Origin: Opitutales bacterium | Lineage (GTDB): Bacteria > Verrucomicrobiota > Verrucomicrobiia > Opitutales > Coraliomargaritaceae | Reading direction: 5' to 3' | Length of the DNA stretch: 64,000 nucleotides | Assembly: GCA_018607135.1 (NCBI GenBank) | Contig: JABBCA010000082.1 | Location: forward strand, 150,075 to 214,074 | Shown: piece after piece, positions 18,810 through 26,901 of the stretch | Layout: each line of letters begins with the position of its first letter | Numbering within the stretch: position 1 is the first letter of the stretch | Notes under the pieces: model-generated | Databases searched by the model: none | Seen by the model: only the letters and a program-made list of their open reading frames with translations | Told to the model about the DNA's origin: nothing | Program-made: the position numbers and the translations under genes

Positions 18810-21800
18810 ATGCCAACCACATTTTTCATCCTAGTCCTTGCGGCTCTAATTCTACAAACGAGTCAGCTAAAAGCCGAAATTCTCGGACCGCTCGACAATC
18901 CTGGCAATTTCGACCTAACCATCGAACCGGGCCTAATCGACTATTCAATCGATATGTCGACGAGAAACTTTACCGTAGTGCTTCCTAGCAATTACGATCC
19001 GAACGAGACCTATGGACTCGTAGCTTTCAATAACGCAAGTGATAGCCCAGCAGGGCCCTCAACTCCCTGGAAAGGTATTCTCGACAAGTACCGCCTGATA
19101 TGGGTTTCCGGCTCATTCATTGGGAATACGCAGTGGATCGATACGCGCCGAGGCGTCACACTCTTGGGTGCCATGCGCATGACCGAGCTCTACAATATCG
19201 ATCCCGAGCGCATCTACGCTTCTGGAAATTCAGGCGGCTCGCGTATGTCATCCGGTCTAACGTTGATGCGTGATGACTTCTTCACAGGGTTTATCGGAAA
19301 TGTGGGGGCAGCTTCAAGTGAGGCTCTCCCCGATGATTGGTTAACGGGAGACGACACCAGCTACCCGGAGGAAACCTCTGTTTCAGCGGACAGTGATACT
19401 TCGATCCGCAGTGCTTTTCAAACGTATTACAGAGAGAATAATTACGCTAATCAAGAGGGGGACTTTCGTGAACAGGAAAACATGACCATCCTCAACTTTT
19501 CGGTGATACCAAACGGAAACATCGGCAAGCTCGTGGATAGCCCAGGCACTCACGGCACGAAACTCGATTACGCATTCGAAGAATGCGTGAAATTCATGGA
19601 TCATCCCTGGCATCCAGTTATTTTTGACGAATTCGCAAACACGGCGATCACGTCTAACCCCGATGAGGGCAACGGATTCTCAGTAATCTCCGGCACGGCT
19701 ATTGAACAAAACGTAACCAACCCCATATCCGGCAGCACAGCAGCCGTCGTACTCGCGCCCGATTCCGAAATTCGCAGCGACGACGTTTTCAATTGGAATG
19801 ATGATTTCGGCCTACAAATGCAAACAGCTCTACGCGCCAGCTTCGACGGAGACTATAATCAGCGTATTGTCATTCGCTTAAAAGCAGCCGACCTTCGGGT
19901 GACTACCCAGCTTGAGCTAAGCATCGAGCAAGTATCGGCTACCGAAAAAACGGCCTCGCTCGTCATGTTTGAAGATGGGCTCCCTCCCCTCACCATCTAC
20001 TCCTGCCGCTTTGACGATACTGATGAGCCCATGACCCGTGGCGCTTCCGACCGAGCCTACTTCAAATTTGATGCCTATGATGGCCTAGGCTATCTGTTTC
20101 GAGGCTCTGACCTGCTCTGGACAATCGATGACGACAAATTCCAAATTAACTTCCGGCAGGATATGGACCGGAGCACATTCACTTCGGATCTCGCGACCAC
20201 GCCGATCCTTCTCATTGACCGATGGACCGTTCAAGCACGATGGGTTGACCTTGGCCTGACCAATAAAATCGAACGACTTAAAGCGATCAAAGATTGGCGT
20301 GTATCCATTAGTAACGAAAAAATCAATACAGCTCTTGCAGCCGACGATGCCTACGTAGACTACATTCGGGTCAATAATTCACAACCAAGCCGCGTCGCCC
20401 TCCAAGATGGCTCTGAGAGCAAAGGTTTACTCTTCGTGCAGGATTCGGGCTCCGATGGGCGCTTGGCGATTGAAGCGGAACTGTTTGACCGACAAGAGGT
20501 CCAAGGGCTTCACCACTGGGTCAGCTCCACTGCTGAAGCAGGATTCTCTGGTGCAGGTGCAGTCGCGACGCGCGAGAACCTGGGAACTAGCTATAACGCG
20601 TCCCAATTCAGCGCATGGGCCGCTCGTCTAGAATATCAAGTTGAGTTTACGCAAACTGGCACCTTCAAAGTCTGGATGCGCGCCCACGCCCCGACGACAA
20701 GCGATGACAGCGTTTGGCTCGGCCTCAATAAAAACGGGCAGGATGCCCTAGCCTTTTCCGGCTTCAGCCAGTCCGGATATTCATGGATTTCGCAAACTAT
20801 AAATGTCTCCGAAATCGGTCGTAAGAAACTCTACATCTGGGTTGGCGAAGACCGACTGGAGCTCGATCAATTTCTCATGACTGCCAATGCCGCTTACATT
20901 CCGACAGGTCCCGAAACCGCAGACGCCGGTATCGAACAACCTTTACCCGTAAACGGAGCACCGACTTTTTCAGTGGCGGCGATCTTAGGTTCGGATGCGA
21001 CGGAAAATGAAAGCTACACCGGTAGTATCGCTGGCACCGCGAGTGACCCCGAGGATGATGCATTGTCTTTTTCTAAAACAGTTGGTCCAGCTTGGCTGAT
21101 CGTAAGTGAAGACGGCACACTCAGCGGCACGCCCTCACTCGGCGACGTGGGCCTCAACGTGTTCACTGTTCAAGTCGTTGCCGCGGGCGGTTTCAATACC
21201 GCAATTTTGGAAATTACGGTGCTACCCAAGCCTGGAATCAAATTTAGAAACACGATCAACGGCAGCTCCACTTCGAAACAGTGGACAATCGCTAACTTAA
21301 ATAATACGGATCCAAGTGTCACCTCTGGAAACGGCAGCGCGATCGGCTTTCTCAAAGGTCAAGGAAACTTCAAGCTCAAAGAACAGTTCACGCTGACACT
21401 AGAAGCCTATTCAGGATGGAATTCATCCACTATGCAGACACTAATCAGTGCAGGCACGTTTAGCGATTTCCGAGATGGCCTGACTCCCGCGCTCGTAACC
21501 TCCGTCTCGATTGGTTACCTCGGAGTGAATTCAGAAGATAACGATCCAGCAACGACTCTTGATCAAAACACCGATCGACTTTCTGGCACCAACGAAGCTC
21601 TCGTTTTTACAGTCGATACGTCATTTCTCGCATCGAGTTCTCAGCTACTTTTGAAGGAACTCTCCTTTCAAAATTACAGTGGTTTAGACCGCACCGATTT
21701 CATCGTTTTTGACGCTAGTGAAAATTCGGTCATCGATGCTCGCTTTAACCAAAACTTCAATGGGAGTTCCACTGATATTTTGGAAGGTGAATGGCAACTA

Positions 21801-22295
21801 GGAGATGGTGACCTAATAATCATCGCAACCGGATCCACCAATGGAACGGACTTTTGTATCTTGCGCGATTTTAGATTTGATGTCTCAGCAACAGCGGGTC
21901 CAGAAACGAATATGAATGACTGGGAGCTTAATTACCTTCCGAACTTAGGAGCTCCCACAAACGACTACGATTTGGATGGAATGAGTAACTTGTTCGAATA
22001 CGCATCGGGCGGCGACCCCACAGACCCTAACAATCATGGCAACCTCCCAAAGCTGCTATGGATCAACGGAAACCTTACCTATTTCTACCACAAGCGCCTC
22101 AATGCGACCGACGTCTCCTATATTGTAGAAACGAAGGCGAACCTAACAGACCCCACGTGGTCCACGACACACGGCTTAAGTTTCACCCCTGAACCAGAGG
22201 ATGATCTATTTGACGCTATGCAAGCGACCGTGCCAACAAACTCAGATCAATTTTTCTTACGACTAAGAGTTGTTCAGGAGTCACTCGCTTACTAA
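18810..22295 (+). CDS. Giant secreted esterase with carbohydrate-binding and Ig-like domains
   Basis: A 1161-residue exported protein. The ATG at 18810 opens a signal peptide (about 1-22). Residues 45-280 look like an alpha/beta-hydrolase of the PHB-depolymerase/feruloyl-esterase type, with RIYASGNSGGSRMSSG (candidate nucleophile Ser141). Two beta-rich regions follow. One, around residues 555-700, resembles a CBM6/35-like carbohydrate-binding module (EAELFDRQEV, then LEYQVEFTQTGTFKVWMRA). Next comes a putative Ig/cadherin-like domain (PTFSVAAILG, then DGTLSGTPSLGDVGLNVFTV), another beta-sandwich, and a C-terminal tail with DYDLDGMSNLFEYASGGDP, matching the tail of the esterase at 329. It probably binds and deacylates polysaccharide. 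The palindromic element lies upstream. Confidence 0.7.
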   Translation: MPTTFFILVLAALILQTSQLKAEILGPLDNPGNFDLTIEPGLIDYSIDMSTRNFTVVLPSNYDPNETYGLVAFNNASDSPAGPSTPWKGILDKYRLIWVSGSFIGNTQWIDTRRGVTLLGAMRMTELYNIDPERIYASGNSGGSRMSSGLTLMRDDFFTGFIGNVGAASSEALPDDWLTGDDTSYPEETSVSADSDTSIRSAFQTYYRENNYANQEGDFREQENMTILNFSVIPNGNIGKLVDSPGTHGTKLDYAFEECVKFMDHPWHPVIFDEFANTAITSNPDEGNGFSVISGTAIEQNVTNPISGSTAAVVLAPDSEIRSDDVFNWNDDFGLQMQTALRASFDGDYNQRIVIRLKAADLRVTTQLELSIEQVSATEKTASLVMFEDGLPPLTIYSCRFDDTDEPMTRGASDRAYFKFDAYDGLGYLFRGSDLLWTIDDDKFQINFRQDMDRSTFTSDLATTPILLIDRWTVQARWVDLGLTNKIERLKAIKDWRVSISNEKINTALAADDAYVDYIRVNNSQPSRVALQDGSESKGLLFVQDSGSDGRLAIEAELFDRQEVQGLHHWVSSTAEAGFSGAGAVATRENLGTSYNASQFSAWAARLEYQVEFTQTGTFKVWMRAHAPTTSDDSVWLGLNKNGQDALAFSGFSQSGYSWISQTINVSEIGRKKLYIWVGEDRLELDQFLMTANAAYIPTGPETADAGIEQPLPVNGAPTFSVAAILGSDATENESYTGSIAGTASDPEDDALSFSKTVGPAWLIVSEDGTLSGTPSLGDVGLNVFTVQVVAAGGFNTAILEITVLPKPGIKFRNTINGSSTSKQWTIANLNNTDPSVTSGNGSAIGFLKGQGNFKLKEQFTLTLEAYSGWNSSTMQTLISAGTFSDFRDGLTPALVTSVSIGYLGVNSEDNDPATTLDQNTDRLSGTNEALVFTVDTSFLASSSQLLLKELSFQNYSGLDRTDFIVFDASENSVIDARFNQNFNGSSTDILEGEWQLGDGDLIIIATGSTNGTDFCILRDFRFDVSATAGPETNMNDWELNYLPNLGAPTNDYDLDGMSNLFEYASGGDPTDPNNHGNLPKLLWINGNLTYFYHKRLNATDVSYIVETKANLTDPTWSTTHGLSFTPEPEDDLFDAMQATVPTNSDQFFLRLRVVQESLAY

Positions 22296-22504
22296 GTTTT
22301 GTGCGTCTGGGTAAGGTGAGAAGACGTTAGAGAGTAGAAACCTGTTGCTAAAATATAATTAAAATAATACTTTCATGATAATCTTACCCTACCACTACTC
22401 ACTTTACTAAAACGCGTTTCTCGGCCTTTACTTTGAAGGCACCCACAGAACCTACTCTATATTTTTTTATAGATCGAGTTGGCCGCGCAAAATTTCGTCT
22501 GTAA
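22296..22504. other. Intergenic sequence after the polysaccharide locus
   Basis: This AT-rich spacer follows the second giant esterase. No gene, clear hairpin terminator or promoter was recognised. It runs into the decayed C-terminal part of the transposase remnant. Confidence 0.4.
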
Positions 22505-22934
22505 ATTAGTCTAAGCAAGTTGAGAGCGCTTGATATCCTAAGTCGTTTCCTTTTGTGCTCTGTCAAGTTAAAGACTTCGAGGCCTTCGGGTATGGCCGCT
22601 TCCAGACACTTGTTTAGCTGGAGGTGAAACTAACAGAGTGTCCGCACATCTTTTCCATAATTTTGGTCACGCGCCTGATGAAAACGCCTTGTAGATACAG
22701 CTCGGCGATGGCGACTTTGAAAGACCTGTCCGAACGCGAACCGCTTTCCAGCATGGAAGACCGGTAGCGTTCGTCACTATTACGGGTTTGTAGCGCTTGC
22801 AGAGTCAATGGGCCGACTGAGCTTTGGAAACTTCGCTCTTTCAGGCCATCGGCGTAACCGTTGCGGCCATCGCTGCGTTCATAAAGATCCGCTTGCAGGT
22901 AAGCGCTACGCTCGGTGAGCATCATCGAGTCCAT
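22505..22934 (-). pseudogene. Decayed IS256-family transposase remnant
   Basis: Read on the minus strand, an open segment at 22934-22614 encodes about 106 residues typical of the N-terminal half of IS256/Mutator transposases: ERSAYLQADLYERSDGRNGY, VGPLTLQALQTR, then AIAELYLQGVFIRRVTKIME and the start of the 'CG-VSxxQVS' motif, where it hits a stop. In a shifted frame directly beyond (about 22614-22510) the sequence reads LEAAIPEGLEVFNLTEHKRK followed by RLRIS, which matches the C-terminal 'PEGL-V-LPEHHRRRLRTSN' block of the same family. The central catalytic part (DDE core) is therefore deleted and the halves are frameshifted. A stop codon precedes the N-terminal ATG. It is a dead insertion-sequence relic. 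Confidence 0.72.
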
Positions 22935-23375
22935 TTAGATCTCTGCAATCTGAGGTAAACCATCGGCAGGGCCGTGCTGGAGAAGGAGATTGATTGGGTT
23001 TTCGCACTTCGTATTGTTTTCGTGGTGTCTGGTATTTGTTGGTGCTGTGTTTAGGATTTAACACCCTCAGTTTCCGGCATGGCCAGACGCCTCCAACTCC
23101 TGATTCTCGCATAGCGGACAATTTATAGCACCACCTAGACTCGCTCAGATGTTTCAAGGCTAACCCTAGAATCTATACCCATCGTATTCAGCGGGCTGAG
23201 GTTTCATACGGAAAAACTCAACACGTTACGCCGTGCGCTGAGGCTTAAAACCTAAAGCGGCGAAGACCAAAAAGTGCCTAAAAATCGGCTACTATATGAA
23301 AAATAGTGGTCTCTGGTGCATATTTATTTAGTGAAATTAGGGAAATTAACGACTATGAGAGTGTAGATTGTTAAT
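22935..23375. other. Intergenic sequence between IS relic and sigma factor gene
   Basis: About 440 bp without a supported gene. Minus-strand open frames here have no family resemblance. The last 100 bp are AT-rich and probably contain the promoter of the sigma factor operon, but no convincing -35/-10 pair could be fixed. A sequence one base off the 12-bp palindrome of 231-242 (GTTAATATGAAC) lies at 23370-23381, overlapping the first possible ATG of the sigma gene. Confidence 0.4.
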
Positions 23376-23909
23376 ATGAACATGAGCTCGCCAAAAATAA
23401 GCCAATCTGAGTTTGAATCTGAAGATCCATTCTGGATTCAGCATGAGAATGACTTACAGAATTATATTGGCTACAAATTACAAGGTGTTGATCCCACGGA
23501 TATTCAAGACATCTTCCAGGAAGTCACGATCGCAGCGGCAGCTTTTGCCCGTAAGAATAAGCGCCCCGAAAAGCCGGAGAAATGGCTACGAGGAGTCGCT
23601 CGTCATAAAATACAGGACTACTGGCGAAAAGAAGCAAAGCATCCTAGTAAGGTCGCCCTGTTTGAAGGAATCGAATGTGGCGATCCGTCACCCTACGAAT
23701 GGGTTCTATCTGTAGAGAAACGTTCACAAATCAACCAAGCAGTTGAAAAGCTATCCAATGAAGAACGCATACTGCTAGAGAAAAAATACATTACTGGTGA
23801 TTCGTGTGCAGCCATTTCCCGCGCCTCGGGGAAAAGCATCAAAGCAATCGAATATCAACTGTCAAAAGCGAGAAATTCCTTAAGAGCACTATTAATTAAG
23901 ACACTATGA
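23376..23909 (+). CDS. ECF-type RNA polymerase sigma factor
   Basis: A 177-residue protein of ECF size (start at 23376; 23382 is also possible). Region 2 is visible as LQNYIGYKL, DIQDIFQEVTIAAAAFAR and KWLRGVARHKIQDYWRK (about 28-90). Region 4 appears as AVEKLSNEERILLEKKYITG, followed by CAAISRASGKSIKAIEYQL, KARNSLR (about 128-170), a helix-turn-helix for -35 recognition. It would redirect RNA polymerase to a small regulon, often including its own promoter. The stop overlaps the next ATG by 4 bp (ATGA), the standard arrangement with a cognate anti-sigma factor. Confidence 0.9.
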   Translation: MNMSSPKISQSEFESEDPFWIQHENDLQNYIGYKLQGVDPTDIQDIFQEVTIAAAAFARKNKRPEKPEKWLRGVARHKIQDYWRKEAKHPSKVALFEGIECGDPSPYEWVLSVEKRSQINQAVEKLSNEERILLEKKYITGDSCAAISRASGKSIKAIEYQLSKARNSLRALLIKTL

Positions 23910-24400
23910 ACAATGACTTATTAAACAATATCCAAGCAGTGGTCGATGGAAACCTCTCAGATCCGGAACGACATGAATTATTGCAAGAACTCGAAAGAGA
24001 ACCGCGTGCCTACCGTCAGCTTGCTCTAGGTTTTATCGAAGAACAAATCATTCGAGACAGTTTTAGAGCAAAGCAACCCGCCCAAAAAAGCAGTGTTCAC
24101 CTAGCTACCATCGCTAAAATTGCTGCGCTATTAGCCATCGGATTCTTTAGCGCTAAACTGCGACTCCCCGTCAATGATTTGCAGCTAGTTAAAGCCAATA
24201 ATGAAACGATTCATGTTCATGCTAAAGAAAACCACATTCACGAGGATGCGCAACTGGATACGATTCAGACCGTCAAAGCAGCCATGAAGCAGCGAGGCTT
24301 TGACCCCATACTCACCACCGCGTATCTACAAGCAGATACTAAAGATGGACGCAGCGTCGTCATCCCTGTAAGGCAACTTGCAACTCGCTCTAAGTATTAG
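23906..24400 (+). CDS. Probable membrane-anchored anti-sigma factor
   Basis: A 164-residue protein overlapping the sigma gene by 4 bp. The N-terminus (LNNIQAVVDGNLSDPERHEL and the following LLQELEREPRAYR) resembles the cytoplasmic sigma-binding region of anti-sigma factors. A single hydrophobic helix follows (about 68-84, TIAKIAALLAIGFFSAK), then about 80 residues that would be periplasmic and include a His-rich patch (HVHAKENHIHED). The zinc-binding HxxxCxxC motif is absent, so it is not a ZAS-type anti-sigma. Function is inferred from position and topology. The periplasmic part could sense the envelope or the exported product of the next gene. Confidence 0.7.
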   Translation: MNNDLLNNIQAVVDGNLSDPERHELLQELEREPRAYRQLALGFIEEQIIRDSFRAKQPAQKSSVHLATIAKIAALLAIGFFSAKLRLPVNDLQLVKANNETIHVHAKENHIHEDAQLDTIQTVKAAMKQRGFDPILTTAYLQADTKDGRSVVIPVRQLATRSKY

Positions 24401-24483
24401 CAATAACTCTCAGCACCAAAGAAGCAGCACGCTTAAACATAGATAATAACGATAATTTAAATAGAAAATAAATAAACCGCTAT

Positions 24484-25017
24484 ATGAATACAAAAATCAC
24501 CACCCACATCCTCTCAGTCATCTTACTGCTACTGTCCACTTCCTTCGCAAACGCAGAACAGTCGACAAAAAAAGAAAAAAACATCACCTCGAATCAACCC
24601 ATTGTTAAAACCTTTGTCACAGCTAAGGAAATTGGTCCCGATGGCAGCGTGCGAGACATCTCAGACGAATTTCAGAATTCAGCAATACTAAGCAACTTAC
24701 TGAAGCAGGCAGCAGCGAAGGGGCTGGAGGAAGACATAGAATGCTCTACCGAAATCACCACAACTGGAAGCCTTACCGTTATCGGAGAGGATGGAGAAGC
24801 AACCACTCAAACGACTAATAATTTGAGCGATCTCAACGCACTCATAGGCGACGCTCTAGAAAGCTTAAACCTCGAATCGGATATCCTGAAATATATAGAA
24901 GTGGGCGACCCCATCGTGCTATCCGATTGCGACAACACTACCGCGATCAAAGAATTAAAGGAAGAGTTGGCCAGTCAGCGTAAGCTGCTCGAACAGATAC
25001 TACAGAAACTAAATTGA
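24484..25017 (+). CDS. Small exported protein of unknown function, sigma operon
   Basis: A 177-residue protein with a clear signal peptide (about 1-24, ending FANA). The mature part is acidic and has exactly two cysteines (Cys87, Cys149) that could form a disulfide. Its Gly/Thr-rich central segment contains GSLTVIGEDGEATTQTTNN, and it ends in a C-terminal coiled coil (about 153-177, IKELKEELASQRKLLEQILQ). No family is recognised. It follows the anti-sigma gene by 83 bp on the same strand, so it is either a regulon target or part of the signalling system. Nothing in the sequence indicates an enzymatic role. Confidence 0.65.
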   Translation: MNTKITTHILSVILLLLSTSFANAEQSTKKEKNITSNQPIVKTFVTAKEIGPDGSVRDISDEFQNSAILSNLLKQAAAKGLEEDIECSTEITTTGSLTVIGEDGEATTQTTNNLSDLNALIGDALESLNLESDILKYIEVGDPIVLSDCDNTTAIKELKEELASQRKLLEQILQKLN

Positions 25018-25092
25018 TTCAGCAGAAATCAGATCCACGCTGAGTTGGCGAATAGTCAGCCCATCGATGGCGTTCAACTCTAAGCGACAGAA

Positions 25093-26013
25093 CTAGTGAA
25101 CGCCCGATGGTGCTCCGCAGCGTTCACCCATCTTAGCATAAACCTCACGTCCATTCGCGGCATGCGTATTTAGATCGTCATCAAATTGTATCGCTCCTTT
25201 CTTAAACACAGTGGTGACGCAAGAACCACCGAAAGAGAAATACCCTTTATCGTCCCCCTTGCTGATCGTTCCCGGGGTAAAGGTCGAGTGCATCCCGCCG
25301 ACACAAGTCGCACCTACTTCCATAACGACTACTTTACCAAACTCCGGTGAATCGACAATGGTCTGTGCACGGCGATTCTCCCAAAGGATAGACAATTTAC
25401 GACGTAGCGCGAGCGGGCTCACGGAGCGCAAGCTTCCATCTAGAATCGCCACTTCACTGGCCTCACCTGAGATAGGGAAATGATAACGGTGATAGTCGAC
25501 TGGACAGAGACGCGAGATCAACACCGAACCTCCTTCGAATTCTTTTGCGAGTTCCTTATCTGCAAGAAACTTATCAAGGTCGAAGCACTGCCCTTTGATG
25601 TAAAATTGATCGGTAGCATCGAGATCTTGTATTGCTAAGTGTCGCCCATCGGCAGGAAACACAGCAACCCCATCACTTTGATCTATCGAACGCGCTTCTG
25701 GCTTCAGCTTGCGGTAGAAGAATTCATTAAAGCTGCGATAGCTTTCAACAGCATCGGCAAACTCCAACACATCGACTCCATAATCTTGAATAAAAGCCTG
25801 CACCTTCTTCTGACTGGCAGGACGGTCCATCCTCCAACCATACCACTGCGAAAACCATAAACGCTTCACGGCGACCTCAACAGTCAATCGCCCCAACGGA
25901 TTACCATACGCCCACCGCAGAAAGCCTTCACCATAGACCGACTCCGTTTCCACTTCCCCGCTATAGCGATTGTAAAATTGAATGGGCGCGTCGTATGTCT
26001 CAGTTGGGTTCAT
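25093..26013 (-). CDS. psd: Phosphatidylserine decarboxylase proenzyme
   Basis: A 306-residue protein of the chlamydial/eukaryotic-type PSD group. It self-cleaves at a Gly-Gly-Ser motif (FSFGGSC, Ser264 becomes the pyruvoyl group). The processing triad is visible: Asp122 in VFPADGR, His178 in [10 protein letters not shown], and Ser264. The N-terminal [20 protein letters not shown] block is typical of Chlamydiae/Verrucomicrobia homologues. It converts phosphatidylserine to phosphatidylethanolamine at the cytoplasmic membrane. It lies 46 bp downstream of the two crcB genes on the same strand and is probably co-transcribed with them. An inverted repeat (GTGAACGC with GCGTTCAC, 25096-25127) spans the 3' end and might act as a weak terminator. 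Confidence 0.93.
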   Translation of the reverse strand: MNPTETYDAPIQFYNRYSGEVETESVYGEGFLRWAYGNPLGRLTVEVAVKRLWFSQWYGWRMDRPASQKKVQAFIQDYGVDVLEFADAVESYRSFNEFFYRKLKPEARSIDQSDGVAVFPADGRHLAIQDLDATDQFYIKGQCFDLDKFLADKELAKEFEGGSVLISRLCPVDYHRYHFPISGEASEVAILDGSLRSVSPLALRRKLSILWENRRAQTIVDSPEFGKVVVMEVGATCVGGMHSTFTPGTISKGDDKGYFSFGGSCVTTVFKKGAIQFDDDLNTHAANGREVYAKMGERCGAPSGVH

Positions 26014-26059
26014 ATAATAAGTCTAAATCCTCCACAAATCAAAGCGATTAAGATTAAGA

Positions 26060-26467
26060 TTACGAGTAAGATTCGGAGGATTCGCGACGCGAACGCACAG
26101 CCATCGACAATCCCAGCCACACCGCAACCAAGCCAAAACCGAAGCTTGCCGCAGCATAAAAGCCTGCAAGCTGCCCTTCTCCGCTGTTTACCAAGTCGAT
26201 GATCTGCCATGTGAAGGTCGAGAAAGTCGTATAGCCTCCGCAGAAACCAGTCATCCAAAAGTGAAAACGATACGGATGTGGCGTAATGGCGCCTTCAGTT
26301 GCCCAGCGCCCAGCGAGCCAGCCGATAAATAACGAACCTGTGAGATTGATTACCAATGTCGATGGCGAGAAACTCCCAAAGCCGATTTGCAATGCGAGCC
26401 AATCGAATAGGTAACGCAGGCTGCCCCCGAGTGCACTCCCCAGGCCAATCCACAAAAGTTGCTTCAT
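26060..26467 (-). CDS. crcB: Fluoride ion channel CrcB/Fluc, subunit 1
   Basis: A 135-residue four-helix membrane protein. The start at 26467 (MKQLLWIGLGSALGG) is supported by the 4-bp ATGA overlap with the stop of the upstream crcB copy. The family fingerprint is present: GGSLRY, LVINLTGSLFIGW and the phenylalanine-lined pore segment GFCGGYTTFSTFTW. Fluc channels expel fluoride passively. Members are antiparallel dimers, either dual-topology homodimers or, where two genes are adjacent, heterodimers of opposite topology. The tandem pair here fits the second case. No fluoride riboswitch is visible upstream, where there is no room for one. Confidence 0.92.
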   Translation of the reverse strand: MKQLLWIGLGSALGGSLRYLFDWLALQIGFGSFSPSTLVINLTGSLFIGWLAGRWATEGAITPHPYRFHFWMTGFCGGYTTFSTFTWQIIDLVNSGEGQLAGFYAAASFGFGLVAVWLGLSMAVRSRRESSESYS

Positions 26468-26889
26468 GCGGTCAGCCCTTCCATGATCATAAATCCAGCA
26501 ATCGCACAGAGTGCACAGAGTGCGAGACTCCCCAAAGCATTCGCAGCAACGCGCCCCCACTGCTGCCTGGAAACCAAGTTTAAGGTCTGTAAACTAAAAG
26601 TCGAAAAAGTCGTCAACCCACCGCAGAATCCAATTGCCGCAAACGCATGTGCTCTTTGCAGCGACAGCCATGAATCTGCAGGCGAAATTCCAGCACCTAA
26701 AACACAACCGAGTAAAAAACTTCCAAGCACATTGACCACCAATGTTCCCCATGGAAATCCATCGCCAAACTGACGAGTCACCCACGACGTGATGAGATAA
26801 CGCGCAATACCACCAAGGGCGCAGCCGATTGCTGTGAATAAGATTAGCACATATCTTGCTTGGCTCGATTCGAACGAACTGTAAAGCAT
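26464..26889 (-). CDS. crcB: Fluoride ion channel CrcB/Fluc, subunit 2
   Basis: A 141-residue homologue with the same motifs: GGIARY, LVVNVLGSFLLGC and GFCGGLTTFSTFS. The start at 26889 is chosen because the sequence before it (from an ATG at 26928) lies inside the divergent mgtE gene. The N-terminus before the first helix (MLYSSFESSQARY) differs in charge from that of the partner protein, as expected if the two adopt opposite orientations. It is the first gene of the minus-strand crcB-crcB-psd unit. Its ATG is only 12 bp from the mgtE ATG on the other strand. Confidence 0.92.
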   Translation of the reverse strand: MLYSSFESSQARYVLILFTAIGCALGGIARYLITSWVTRQFGDGFPWGTLVVNVLGSFLLGCVLGAGISPADSWLSLQRAHAFAAIGFCGGLTTFSTFSLQTLNLVSRQQWGRVAANALGSLALCALCAIAGFMIMEGLTA

Positions 26890-26901
26890 TGTTAAGAAAC
26901 T

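Noticed and set aside
22906-23157. Minus-strand open frame of 83 residues next to the IS relic
   Set aside because: Composition is Arg/Pro-rich with no resemblance to any family or to IS256 sequence; treated as non-coding.
25096-25127. GTGAACGC/GCGTTCAC inverted repeat at the psd 3' end
   Set aside because: It lies mostly inside coding sequence and has no T run, so it was not called as a terminator.
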